DNA from: Pleomorphomonas oryzae DSM 16300 | GTDB lineage: Bacteria; Pseudomonadota; Alphaproteobacteria; Rhizobiales; Pleomorphomonadaceae | Reading direction: 5' to 3' | DNA: 64,000 nucleotides | Assembly (NCBI RefSeq): GCF_000422965.1 | Contig: NZ_AUHB01000006.1 | Span: 62,001-126,000, forward strand | Shown: positions 47,430-55,828 of the stretch, in pieces | Layout of the letters: each line of letters begins with the position of its first letter | Numbering within the stretch: the first letter of the stretch is position 1 | Position numbers and translations under genes: made by a program | Notes under the pieces: generated by a model | What the model was told of the DNA's origin: nothing | Database searches by the model: none | What the model saw: only the letters and a program-made list of their open reading frames with translations

Positions 47430-47611
47430 GGTCTGGGAAGTCACCTTGATCTGCCCGAAAAGAGAGCCAGCAGGTTGGCGAGGCCGGCTCAGGTTGGCTT
47501 GGTCGCCGACCTTTGAATGAAACGATTTTGGGGCAAAGGCAAGGCAGCGGAGAAAAGTATGACAAAAAATCTCTGGTTGCGGCAAAACGGCATGAATGGC
47601 CGGTAAACCTA

Positions 47612-48502
47612 TCAGGACAAATAGCTCGCCAGCGACAGTTTAGCGATCTTGCCGATAGCGGCGTAGGCTGCTTCCAACTGCGCTTGGTAGTTAGACATGT
47701 TGGCCGCCACCGTTGTGATGTCGACCTCACTGAGGTTGGAGATCATATCAGCGGCATCGCTCTGGTAATCTTCCTGGGAACTGACGGCGGAATTAAGATC
47801 CGAAGCGTCAAGCGACAGCTTGGTCTGAACGCCTGCTATATCACTGATCGAGCTTGTTAAAAGGTCAATGGCATTGGTCACCGAAGCGCTATCTGTCGAG
47901 CCGTTGGCGACCGTTGAGATGGCCCAGAGCGCTTGCCGGAAACTGTCATCGTTGGCTGTCACGCCATAGGATATGACGCGGCTGGATGAAACTCGCACCG
48001 AAGTCGATTGGTCGTCGCCTTGATAATAATCAAGTTGGTCCTGCGATGTTGCGGTCGATCCTTCAATGCTGTCAATGTCGACGGGCTTGGCGTCGACTGC
48101 ACTCCCGCCAAAGAGATAGCGGCCGTCAAGTTGGGTGTTCAATAGCGAGACGACGCTTTCCAGCGTGGACTTGGCGCTCTCCTGCAACGTATTGGAGCTT
48201 GCTGTGGACGAGGCAAGCGTTGCCTTCAAATCGCTGAGGTCGTCCAGGATCGATCCGACGGCATTGTACATCGTCTCGACGCGATTGCTCGCTGTATTGG
48301 CCGCCTCCTCGTAAGCCTTGGAGCGCGTCACCGACGCCTGCAACGACACAACGGCTCCGGCCTTGGAGCCGAGCCCACCGTAATCGTCGGACACTTGACC
48401 AGACGCCTGCTGCGTCGTGGCTTCCGCCTCCTTGACCTGAATCCTCATCGCTGCCTGGAGCAAGCTCTGCGACGATGCAAAGGTGGCGACGCGCATGGCC
48501 AT
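47612..48502 (-). CDS. flgL: Flagellar hook-filament junction protein FlgL
   Basis: A 296-residue second junction protein linking hook and filament. The N-terminus is flagellin-like (ASSQSLLQAAMRIQVKEAEATTQQASGQ), the centre contains LNTQLDGRYLFGGSAVDAKPV, the hallmark of FlgL, and the C-terminal helix returns at the end (MSNYQAQLEAAYAAIGKIAKLSLASYL). GTGGGGGT precedes the ATG. It is last in the flgE-flgL operon. Confidence 0.9.
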   Translation of the reverse strand: MAMRVATFASSQSLLQAAMRIQVKEAEATTQQASGQVSDDYGGLGSKAGAVVSLQASVTRSKAYEEAANTASNRVETMYNAVGSILDDLSDLKATLASSTASSNTLQESAKSTLESVVSLLNTQLDGRYLFGGSAVDAKPVDIDSIEGSTATSQDQLDYYQGDDQSTSVRVSSSRVISYGVTANDDSFRQALWAISTVANGSTDSASVTNAIDLLTSSISDIAGVQTKLSLDASDLNSAVSSQEDYQSDAADMISNLSEVDITTVAANMSNYQAQLEAAYAAIGKIAKLSLASYLS

Positions 48503-48526
48503 GCTTCATACCCCCACTCGATACGA

Positions 48527-50230
48527 TCAGCTCACGGCCGAAAGCAACGACTCAAACATTTGCTTGGCGATCTGAATCACCTGCGCCGCAGCGGAATACA
48601 GCGTCTGATAATCTTCGAGCTTGGATGTCTCCTCATCGACATTGACGCCCGATTGCGAAGTGATGGTATCCGAGAGCGACGACTGCAACGTCTCGGCAGT
48701 CGTTTCGGCGTCCTCAGCCGTCGATGCGCGGCTCGCGAAAGCGGACACCACCCGAGAGGCATAATCGGTGAGTGTCCCACTCATCGAGCCGATATCGCCG
48801 ACCGCGCTATAGCTATAGGAGGTCGTCAACGCCGAGTTCAAAGCATCGGCGACTGTCGTGGATCCGCCGGTCAGAACGGTCTTTCCAGTCGTGGTCACGT
48901 CGGTTGACAGCATACCGACGGCGAGGGTTCCGCTATCCTTGAGGAGACCTGACGAAACCTGGATATCGGACGCGGAACTGCCGGTAAAAATGGAATTCAG
49001 TCCAAAGAAGCTAGAGAAGCTCTGACCGTTGATCGAGCTGTCCTGAGCGCCAATCGCCACGCCGGAACCGTCGGTGTCGGAACTGATGGTCAACTTGCCG
49101 CTCGAATCGATCGAAGCGCTGATCCCGTCAGTTGCATCAAGCGCGGATACAAGATCGTTGACCGTACTGTAGCCGGAGAGATCCAGATCCTCGTACGAGG
49201 TCAGTTTGCCATCCGAGTCGACGAGAGCGATACGAACAGTCCCCGACGTCGAAAGGCTGGAAACGCCGGAAACATCCGTCGTTCCGGTGAGGCTGTCGGG
49301 TGCCGGCACCGACGATCCATCGGCAACAGCCGAATTGACGGTAGAGATCAGCTTGCTTGCCAGCGTGTCCAGTTCCGACTGCGCGGCAGGCAAAGTCTCG
49401 TCGCGCAGGGTCAGGAGGCCGCCGATTTCGCCGTTGGTGATCGAATTTGTAATATCCTTGTTACCGTTGACCAAAATCGACCCGTTGGCGTCGACTGAAA
49501 GCTCATGAACGGTGTTGGAAACAAGTGAGGTGCCGCCGGTGGTTCTGACGTAGAGAGCGCCGGACGACGTCGTCGTCGTGGAAATATCCAGCAGGCTGGA
49601 AATCGCCTCGACCGCCGAGTTGCGCTTATCCTCTAGATCGGCCGTCGACTCCCCTTTTTGTTTGGCCACGGTGATCTGGTCGTTGTAGTCGGCAATCTTC
49701 TGCAGGTTCGCATTGACGGTATCGACGTCGTCGGAAATCTGCTGGTTCGCATTGCTCTCGAGCGTCGATATCGACGTCGAAATATCTCTGAGCTGGCTCG
49801 CAAGCGTATCGGCAGCGGATATCAGACTGCTCTGCGTCGAGTTATCGTCTGGCGAAGAAGCCAGTTGGGTTACCGCCGTCTCTAGGGACGACATCTGCGT
49901 GGTAATTGACGTACCGCCGTCATCACTGCCGGTGGTCGACCCCATGAGCGACTGAAGCTGATCGGTGTAGGACGTCGTGATTGAGGCTGCCCCAAGGTCT
50001 GCATTGGCCGAAATCAACGACGCGAAAACATACTTGTCCACACCGCCGGTAATCGAAGAGATAGCCGTGCCTGACCCCTTCGAGCCGGACACCGTCGATA
50101 CCTGATTGGCCGTTTTGACGGTATAGCCGTCGACGTCTGCGTTCGCGATATTGGACGAGGTGACGTTGATGCCGACTTGCGCCGCCCTCAACGCCGACAA
50201 CGCGATGGAACTGGCGACCGACACAGACAT
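48527..50230 (-). CDS. flgK: Flagellar hook-associated protein FlgK
   Basis: A 567-residue first junction protein. The rod/hook N-terminal motif reads SALRAAQVGINVTSSNIANADVDGYTVK and the C-terminus VNVDEETSKLEDYQTLYSAAAQVIQIAKQMFESLL is typical of FlgK. The middle is rich in Ser, Thr, Asp and Gly. CAAGGAGGCGGCTC precedes the ATG. It lies between flgN, its export chaperone, and flgL. Confidence 0.95.
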   Translation of the reverse strand: MSVSVASSIALSALRAAQVGINVTSSNIANADVDGYTVKTANQVSTVSGSKGSGTAISSITGGVDKYVFASLISANADLGAASITTSYTDQLQSLMGSTTGSDDGGTSITTQMSSLETAVTQLASSPDDNSTQSSLISAADTLASQLRDISTSISTLESNANQQISDDVDTVNANLQKIADYNDQITVAKQKGESTADLEDKRNSAVEAISSLLDISTTTTSSGALYVRTTGGTSLVSNTVHELSVDANGSILVNGNKDITNSITNGEIGGLLTLRDETLPAAQSELDTLASKLISTVNSAVADGSSVPAPDSLTGTTDVSGVSSLSTSGTVRIALVDSDGKLTSYEDLDLSGYSTVNDLVSALDATDGISASIDSSGKLTISSDTDGSGVAIGAQDSSINGQSFSSFFGLNSIFTGSSASDIQVSSGLLKDSGTLAVGMLSTDVTTTGKTVLTGGSTTVADALNSALTTSYSYSAVGDIGSMSGTLTDYASRVVSAFASRASTAEDAETTAETLQSSLSDTITSQSGVNVDEETSKLEDYQTLYSAAAQVIQIAKQMFESLLSAVS

Positions 50231-50266
50231 GAGCCGCCTCCTTGTGAAGCGCTACCGAAACGAGCC

Positions 50267-50722
50267 TCAAGCGAGGCGGTCGGGGAGAAGGGATGCGTGG
50301 GATGTTGAGCCACCCGACGTGCGGGAGCCTGTCCGCCCATAAACCGGAGCGGTCGACGCCCCCTCTTCGCGAACGGCGGCAACCACCGCAGCAATGCGCC
50401 GCCGGGACGCCCCAATGGCACCGGCGAGCCGCGAGAGGTTCTCCTGGGCCAAGCGCTGAACAAACCCGACCCGTTGGTCGAGATAAGCGCGTTCAGCGTC
50501 GGTAACCGGCCCCGCCGCACCGATCGCTTTGAGCGAAATCTCGATACTGGAGGCTAGATTACTCTTTCTGCCGGTCGTGGCGGCGAGCGAGGCGGGCATC
50601 CCGCTGGCGAGCAACGCATTCTCATTATCCATGACGGCAATCAACTCTTCGATGAGCGCGTCGAGCTCGACGATCTTCGGATTATCCGATGGCAGGCGCT
50701 CAATGATTGCTTCGGCGCGCAT
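50267..50722 (-). CDS. flgN: FlgN-like export chaperone
   Basis: A 151-residue, mainly helical protein. The family pattern EELIAVMDNENALLASG near residues 25-40, followed by a Lys/Ser-rich helix and VRFVQRLAQENLSRLAGA-like text, supports FlgN, the chaperone for FlgK and FlgL. The ATG at 50722 was chosen since AGGA lies nine bases upstream; an ATG at 50731 has the site too close. It is directly upstream of flgK, the usual location. Confidence 0.8.
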   Translation of the reverse strand: MRAEAIIERLPSDNPKIVELDALIEELIAVMDNENALLASGMPASLAATTGRKSNLASSIEISLKAIGAAGPVTDAERAYLDQRVGFVQRLAQENLSRLAGAIGASRRRIAAVVAAVREEGASTAPVYGRTGSRTSGGSTSHASLLPDRLA

Positions 50723-51032
50723 GATTTTCATTCCTGTTCTTGTCAAAGGGGAGGATTTCGGCGGATTCAGCCGACGCGCCCAACTTGCCAACCACGAGAT
50801 AGGCTCTACTGGCCGCGTAGCCGGTATTGGCGCTCGCAAGTGCCGCCGCCGTCGCGGCGCGATAACGCTCGAAATCCGCGATCACCTCGGATACTTCGCC
50901 CTTCAACAGGCCGATGATACGGGGATCGCTTCCTTCTTCTCGTTGTTCTATGTCGCGACGGATGCGTTCGAGGCGCCTGGTCAGAAGCTCGATAGCTTCC
51001 TGAATCTCGTCCCTTTCGGTTCTCTTCTTCAT
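50700..51032 (-). CDS. Uncharacterised 110-residue protein in the hook operon
   Basis: I do not recognise a family. It is highly charged at the N-terminus (KKRTERDEIQEAIELLTRRLERIRRDIEQRE, a likely coiled coil at 1-32), followed by a helical part with FERYRAATAAALASANTGYAASRAYL. It starts one base after the flgE stop and its end overlaps flgN by 23 bases, so it belongs to the same operon. Size, charge and place suggest a small export chaperone or assembly factor, but that is inference only. The ribosome binding site is weak. Confidence 0.7.
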   Translation of the reverse strand: MKKRTERDEIQEAIELLTRRLERIRRDIEQREEGSDPRIIGLLKGEVSEVIADFERYRAATAAALASANTGYAASRAYLVVGKLGASAESAEILPFDKNRNENHARRSNH

Positions 51033-51033
51033 T

Positions 51034-52287
51034 TCAGCGCACCGCTTGCAGAAGAGTCTCGAACATAGCTTTGGCCGTAGAGATGACCTGCGAGGCCGAC
51101 GAATACGCCTGCTGAGCGGCAATCATGCTCGAGAATTCGGTGTTGGTATCGGTCGTCGACTCCTCGAGTTCGGAAGACTTGATCGAACCGACACCGTCGG
51201 AATCGGCAAAGTGATAGGTGGCGCCGGATGACGTGCTGGAGGTCGAATACACCGAGTTGCCCTTTTCGGTCAGACCGTTGGCATTAGAGAAAGTAGCGAG
51301 AGGTATTTTGTAGATGGCGATCGACTTGTCGTTACTATAGTCACCGTAGACCGTACCATCTTCGTCAATTGTAATGCCCGTGAGCGTTCCGTAGGCACAG
51401 CCATTACCATCGCTTGAGATGTCGACCGCAGTAGAGTTGGTACCACTCGCAGTCGTACCCTGTCTCAAACCGTCGGAACTCCCAGCCGTGCCAAGATTGA
51501 GGGTGGCCGTTATATCGTCGGCACCATCGGTAAGACCTGAAATCTTGAGCGTGGTCGTCGTCGGGGATTGCAGCGTACCATCCGAGTTGAATGTGATGGT
51601 CTCGGAGCCGGTTATCGTCCCGGTAACAGCTGTTCCGCTGCTGTTCTCCAGATTGCTAAACGACATCGTCCATGTATTGGCCGGTGTAGTGCTTTTGGCC
51701 CATGTCACATCAACCGTATAGGCAGTCCCAAGACTGTCATAGAGCGAGATCTGGCTCGTATAATTGGTTGTCGCATCGGCAGGCAGAATGCCCTTGAGAT
51801 CCACGCTTGAGGTCGCGACGGCATAGCCGGTCAGTTTATCGGTATCGACCGGCTCCAGATTGCTGTCGGTGGTACCCCCGACGACGTTACCGTCGGAGTC
51901 GGTGGGCCAGCCCAGCAAAGAATAACCGTCATTGGTAAGGTAGCCTGTATCGTCGTCTACAGTAAATTGGCCGTTTCTGGTATAATCTATTTCAGTACCA
52001 TCGCCGCTTGTCACGGCAAAAAAGCCATCTCCGTCGATAGCAATGTTTGTGCTGACCGAGGATGAAACGAGTGTTCCCCTATCGAGAATGTTCTGCGACT
52101 TGGTCGCCTTCACACCACCGCTAGAGCTGGTCGTCGAACTGGATGTGAGCAACGAAGCAAAGCTTGTCGTGCTCGCCTTATAGCCAGTGGTCGAGACATT
52201 GGCGAGGTTATTGGAGATGATCGATAATGCCGACGACTGGGCCTGCATGGCCGACACGGCAGAATTCATCGCACCCGTCAGAGACAT
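51034..52287 (-). CDS. flgE: Flagellar hook protein FlgE
   Basis: A 417-residue hook subunit. The N-terminus AMNSAVSAMQAQSSALSIISNNLANVSTTGYKAS is the rod/hook signature, NIAIDGDGFFAV is the FlgE-type core motif and EFSSMIAAQQAYSSASQVISTAKAMFETLLQAV is the C-terminal helix. The centre is unusually Ser/Thr-rich. AAGGG precedes the ATG. flgD is 11 bases upstream, the common order. Confidence 0.95.
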   Translation of the reverse strand: MSLTGAMNSAVSAMQAQSSALSIISNNLANVSTTGYKASTTSFASLLTSSSTTSSSGGVKATKSQNILDRGTLVSSSVSTNIAIDGDGFFAVTSGDGTEIDYTRNGQFTVDDDTGYLTNDGYSLLGWPTDSDGNVVGGTTDSNLEPVDTDKLTGYAVATSSVDLKGILPADATTNYTSQISLYDSLGTAYTVDVTWAKSTTPANTWTMSFSNLENSSGTAVTGTITGSETITFNSDGTLQSPTTTTLKISGLTDGADDITATLNLGTAGSSDGLRQGTTASGTNSTAVDISSDGNGCAYGTLTGITIDEDGTVYGDYSNDKSIAIYKIPLATFSNANGLTEKGNSVYSTSSTSSGATYHFADSDGVGSIKSSELEESTTDTNTEFSSMIAAQQAYSSASQVISTAKAMFETLLQAVR

Positions 52288-52298
52288 GGCAGCACCCT

Positions 52299-52586
52299 TC
52301 AGGCAGACGTGGTGGACAGGGAGGAGGTGATCGTGTCGACCGACTCCTGAAGCGACAGCAGCGTCGAGTTCATGTCGCTAAGCTGCGAGTAGCTCGCGTA
52401 GGACATCATCTGGTTCATGAAATCGGTGGTATCGGTCGGGTCGAGCGGGTTCTGGTTCTGGATTTCCTCGACAAGCAGTTGGAGAAACTGCGACGTATCA
52501 ATTGTCGATGAAGAAGAAGAGGAAGAAGACGATGTACTTGTCGTCGCAGTACTTGACGAAGACGACACGGAAGTCGTTGTGGTCAT
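52299..52586 (-). CDS. flgD: Very short FlgD-like hook-cap protein
   Basis: A 95-residue protein against about 130-230 in most FlgD proteins. Residues 1-30 are almost pure Ser and Thr. The FlgD N-terminal core follows: DTSQFLQLLVEEIQNQNPLDPTDTTDFMNQMMSYASYSQL. The usual C-terminal Tudor/Ig-like domains are absent. A clear site, GAGGTTTATC, precedes the ATG, so it is a real gene and not a remnant. It opens the flgD-flgE operon. Confidence 0.88.
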   Translation of the reverse strand: MTTTTSVSSSSSTATTSTSSSSSSSSSTIDTSQFLQLLVEEIQNQNPLDPTDTTDFMNQMMSYASYSQLSDMNSTLLSLQESVDTITSSLSTTSA

Positions 52587-52913
52587 GATAAACCTCACGC
52601 GCCCCCAGCCCTTGTCTCCAAGAGCTGGACTGAATGAACTTTGACTGCCGTCTTTTTGGCTTCGATATTGAAACGGGCGGGCGAGGGAAATCAGGCGCAA
52701 AAACTTAACAAAAACGTCGGATTCTATTTGTTAACGCCTGTTAATATTTGGAAATACAATAAGATCCGCGCCCGAAATGGAGATAGTCATCGCAGCGAAG
52801 GAGCTGGGAGAGTGCCGCCTATCCGACGCTTTCCTCTTCCTGGCGACCATCAACGACAAAAGCCGCCGAAACGGCAGCTTTTGCATTTTGCGAGAGCAGG
52901 GAGCAAAAATGGT
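52587..52913. other. flgD promoter region
   Basis: 327 bases between flgD and the 81-residue gene, both on minus. The middle (about 52685-52770) is AT-rich and has TTAAC-GCCT-GTTAA (52733-52746), an inverted repeat. A terminator of the upstream gene lies at 52858-52882. No gene was recognised. Confidence 0.5.
52858..52882. terminator. Terminator after the 81-residue gene
   Basis: AAAAGCCGCCG and CGGCAGCTTTT pair over 11 positions (one G-U type mismatch) around AAA, ending in T4 on either strand. It lies 31 bases beyond the minus-strand gene's stop. Confidence 0.75.
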
Positions 52914-53159
52914 TTATGAAGAGGAGGCGCTATCGTCGTCCGGAGTGAGCGCAAGGATGCGCGCAGCCAAATCGCGAGGAGCGCGGATCGGGCGAGCCGA
53001 GGCAAATGCAGCCCTGAGAGTCACCGCGTTACCAAGAATACGTCGAGCCGGTTCCGAGACCGCGAGCAACAGCTCCGCTTCGACACGAAGCGCTTCCGGC
53101 CAACGCGTCAAGTCCTCGCCTTGGCGATCGACGAGATCCTGAAACTGCGCTTCGTCCAT
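52914..53159 (-). CDS. Small uncharacterised protein with an RWP motif
   Basis: An 81-residue soluble protein: DEAQFQDLVDRQGEDLTRWPEALR followed by a helix rich in Ala and Leu. It resembles, from memory, short Rhizobiales proteins (pattern D-L-x-R-W-P) that often sit next to ECF sigma factors and metal-sensor proteins. An ECF sigma factor gene lies 3.6 kb upstream on the same strand with flagellar genes between. It could be an anti-sigma-like factor; this is inference. The ATG at 53159 is preferred to a TTG at 53168. Confidence 0.65.
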   Translation of the reverse strand: MDEAQFQDLVDRQGEDLTRWPEALRVEAELLLAVSEPARRILGNAVTLRAAFASARPIRAPRDLAARILALTPDDDSASSS

Positions 53160-53271
53160 TCTGGGCAATCCGCTCTACCGACTATGTATCTTAAGGTATC
53201 CCCCGACACGCAAATACAAGCAACAGATAAAAAAGCTAACATTATGGCATGTAGGGTTGAACTCGATAGAA

Positions 53272-53300
53272 CGCCCCGAAGGCGGGAAGCCTTCGGGGCG
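53272..53300. terminator. Terminator hairpin after fliS
   Basis: A perfect 12-bp GC-rich stem (53272-53283 with 53289-53300) and a GGGAA loop, about 130 bases beyond the fliS stop on minus. Strong stem, no T run. Confidence 0.7.
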
Positions 53301-53430
53301 GGATAGCAGGACAGAAAGGAGAGGCGATTTAGAGCAGTTCCAGCAAAAGTGGGAACCGGTTTTGCGTCCGGAACTGCGCCTTAACAAGGAGATAGAGCTT
53401 TTGGGTGAACCTGAGTTCACCGGAAAAGCT

Positions 53431-54027
53431 CTAGCCGACTGTTGGCTGTTGATGCACCAAACGCCGGACTTTGCGGACAGGTGGCGTAGCCCGGGCCCGC
53501 CCGGATGCGGTGGTTACCGACTGCTCGGACATAAGGCCCAGAAACATGCTGCTATCAAAGCCAACGGCGGACGACGTTACGAGGGGGGCCGGGGGCTGCG
53601 CGTCGACGACAGGCGCGGCCTGGGTGTCTTTCGAGGAGTCCTGGTAAACGTCCATTCCGGCGATTTTTGCCCAGGCGTTACGGAGGCCAATCAGGCTATC
53701 GTAGAGCTTGCGATACCGCCTCACCACGTCCGGCTTGCCGAAGCTCAGGTGAAGCGAAATGGTGTAGCTCCTATAAACTCGGTGCAGTTGCTCGGCCACT
53801 GCCCCACCCTTGTCGTAATCAAGCGCCTGATCGAGCCCGCGCAAAATGGTGGCTGCTCGCATCACCTTCGTGAAGCATTCTTCCACCTGTTTTTGTTCGC
53901 GAGCCCTGATCGCCTGAAGGATAGCCAGCAATATGGCGTCATAGAGCTTCACAACGGCCACGGTCGGGTGCACGGACGCGGCGGCCTGACGATAGGCGGC
54001 AGCCGCGTGGCCCATGGGGGAGTTCAT
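53431..54027 (-). CDS. fliS: FliS-like flagellin export chaperone with a long tail
   Basis: A 198-residue protein. Residues 5-130 match FliS: AYRQAAASVHPTVAVVKLYDAILLAILQAIRARE, a long helix, then an EQLHRVYRSYTISLHLSF-like segment in place of the usual FliS core. FliS guards flagellin in the cytosol before export. The C-terminal 65 residues are a Pro/Ala/Ser-rich, basic tail not found in typical 125-135-residue FliS. GGAGGGACCC precedes the ATG. It is downstream of fliD. Confidence 0.85.
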   Translation of the reverse strand: MNSPMGHAAAAYRQAAASVHPTVAVVKLYDAILLAILQAIRAREQKQVEECFTKVMRAATILRGLDQALDYDKGGAVAEQLHRVYRSYTISLHLSFGKPDVVRRYRKLYDSLIGLRNAWAKIAGMDVYQDSSKDTQAAPVVDAQPPAPLVTSSAVGFDSSMFLGLMSEQSVTTASGRARATPPVRKVRRLVHQQPTVG

Positions 54028-54048
54028 AGGCGGGTCCCTCCTCTACTT

Positions 54049-55761
54049 TTAGGAACTGCTGCTGTTCTGGGAATCGAGCAAAGCCGTTAGATAATCGAGC
54101 GTCGACTGAGCCGAGCTGATCTTAGCCTGAATATTGGCATAGCGTGTCTTTAGGTTCTGCTTGTAAGTGTCTGCTCGATCCGTGATCGTATCGATCTGAT
54201 CCTGGTAGTCATCGTCCTTGTCTTGAAGGCTCGTAACCACCGTCGTGATCGAACCGTCACTTTCGTCGATGGCCGCCTCAGTAATGTTATACAGCTGCTC
54301 AGCCATACCAGACGCTTGCGTAACGGTGATCGACTGGCTAGTAGTGCCGTTGTAGACGAAGGTATAGCCTTCGTAGGCAGTTCCCTCGACACCCTTGAGG
54401 CCGTGGCCGGTACTCGTGACCGTAAACAGCCCACTTTGGCCATTGACGGTGGCCCCGGTAAGGTTGCCACTATCATCCACGGTGATGTCCAGCGTGAAAG
54501 TCGACGGTGCATTCGTACCACGATAGAGGATACCGAGCTCACTCGAAGAGCTTTCGTAAGTATATGAGAATAACTTCTGGATGGTACTGGGATCGCTGTT
54601 CAGGACATCGTTCAGCGTATCTTCGTCCAATACCAGCTCGTTATTTTCATCGAGGCTGAGCCCAATCGTCGACATGGACACATCGTCGAGAGAGAAAGTC
54701 AGTGCTGAAGCAACCTGCTGATTGATGCTCCGAATGGTGCTATCGCCGAACAAAATCGAGTCGCTGGAAGCGCCACCGCTCGACGAGGTTTCTTGCTGGG
54801 ATAAAGCCCATTCTCGATAGGCATTATAAGCGTCAACAAAGTCACTTACTGCGCTTTTGATGTCGGAAAGATTCTGATCTACCTCGACGGTAACGGACTC
54901 CCCATCGCCAGTCGTCCCGGTAAGGTAGAAAGTCAAACCGTCGATTACGTCGTCTATTTCGTTAGATGAGCGAGTAACGCTAACACCATCAACGGTAAAT
55001 TTCGCTTTCTGGGAAGCTTGCAACTCATCGGCAAAGGCGCCGTTATCGTTGATAATGCCCATACTCTTGAGAATGCCGTCGGTATCGCTCACCGAGATGG
55101 TCTGGCCGGTATCCACAGTCGTCAGAATAAGCTCGTATGACGAATCCGACACTTTCAGCACGGTCGCCTTGACGCCGCTGGTGGAGCTCTGGTCATTGAT
55201 GGAGCTCGCAATATCCGACAATGACATGTCCGATGTCACATCGATTGAAACGCTGCTCCCCCCCTCGGTTCCAATTGTAAAGCTTCCCGATAACGACAGT
55301 TCCGACGATGAAGAATCGTAAGTGCTGCTCGCCACCTTTTGCTCTGCGGCAAGCTGACTAATCGTGACGGTATGGGTACCAGTATCGGTACCGGACGCGG
55401 CCGAAACGGTAAGAACCTCGCTCGCAGTAACTCCGCCCGACCCGGTCAAATAAGCTTTGCGTTCATCAAAAACATCAACGTCGCTCGAGGAGGAATCGGT
55501 ACCCGATCTGAGCTTATTCGACGCGGTCTGCAAGGTTGTGAGCAAATCCGATGCATCGTTGTAGGCAGAGATTTTGGACTCGTTGGTAGAGATCTTGGTC
55601 TCGTAGCTATCCGCGGTTTTGAGCTTGGCCTGGTAGAGCTCTTCGATAAGCCCGTCCCAATCAATGTTTGTGACGTCGGACGATGCATAGTCCGACGCAG
55701 AGGTGGAACTCGACGTCGTCGAGGAGCTGCTGGTTGAGGACGTACTTGAAGTGGTTGTCAT
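54049..55761 (-). CDS. fliD: Flagellar filament cap protein FliD
   Basis: A 570-residue filament cap and hook-associated protein 2. The first 25 residues are a Ser/Thr run. Then comes the FliD N-domain (DWDGLIEELYQAKLKTADSYETKISTNESKISAYNDAS) and at the end the FliD C-domain (QDKDDDYQDQIDTITDRADTYKQNLKTRYANIQAKISSAQSTLDYL). GTAGGGAT precedes the ATG. It is between the flagellin gene and fliS. FliD and FliS are absent from many Rhizobiales flagellar clusters. Confidence 0.93.
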   Translation of the reverse strand: MTTTSSTSSTSSSSTTSSSTSASDYASSDVTNIDWDGLIEELYQAKLKTADSYETKISTNESKISAYNDASDLLTTLQTASNKLRSGTDSSSSDVDVFDERKAYLTGSGGVTASEVLTVSAASGTDTGTHTVTISQLAAEQKVASSTYDSSSSELSLSGSFTIGTEGGSSVSIDVTSDMSLSDIASSINDQSSTSGVKATVLKVSDSSYELILTTVDTGQTISVSDTDGILKSMGIINDNGAFADELQASQKAKFTVDGVSVTRSSNEIDDVIDGLTFYLTGTTGDGESVTVEVDQNLSDIKSAVSDFVDAYNAYREWALSQQETSSSGGASSDSILFGDSTIRSINQQVASALTFSLDDVSMSTIGLSLDENNELVLDEDTLNDVLNSDPSTIQKLFSYTYESSSSELGILYRGTNAPSTFTLDITVDDSGNLTGATVNGQSGLFTVTSTGHGLKGVEGTAYEGYTFVYNGTTSQSITVTQASGMAEQLYNITEAAIDESDGSITTVVTSLQDKDDDYQDQIDTITDRADTYKQNLKTRYANIQAKISSAQSTLDYLTALLDSQNSSSS

Positions 55762-55792
55762 ATCCCTACCCTCAACTCTGCCGGCGGAGGCA

Positions 55793-55818
55793 CGCCGGCG
55801 GGGCTCTCCCCGCCGGCG
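55793..55818. terminator. Strong hairpin between flagellin and fliD
   Basis: A perfect 11-bp GC stem (55793-55803 with 55808-55818) with a CTCT loop in the 67-base gap. It should end or attenuate the flagellin message and lower fliD expression relative to flagellin. Confidence 0.8.
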
Positions 55819-55828
55819 CCGTTCGGAA

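Noticed and set aside
53175-53430. Mobile element remnant suggested by low-GC patches between the 81-residue gene and fliS
   Set aside because: Only a terminator-like hairpin was found; no terminal inverted repeats, duplications or transposase fragments.
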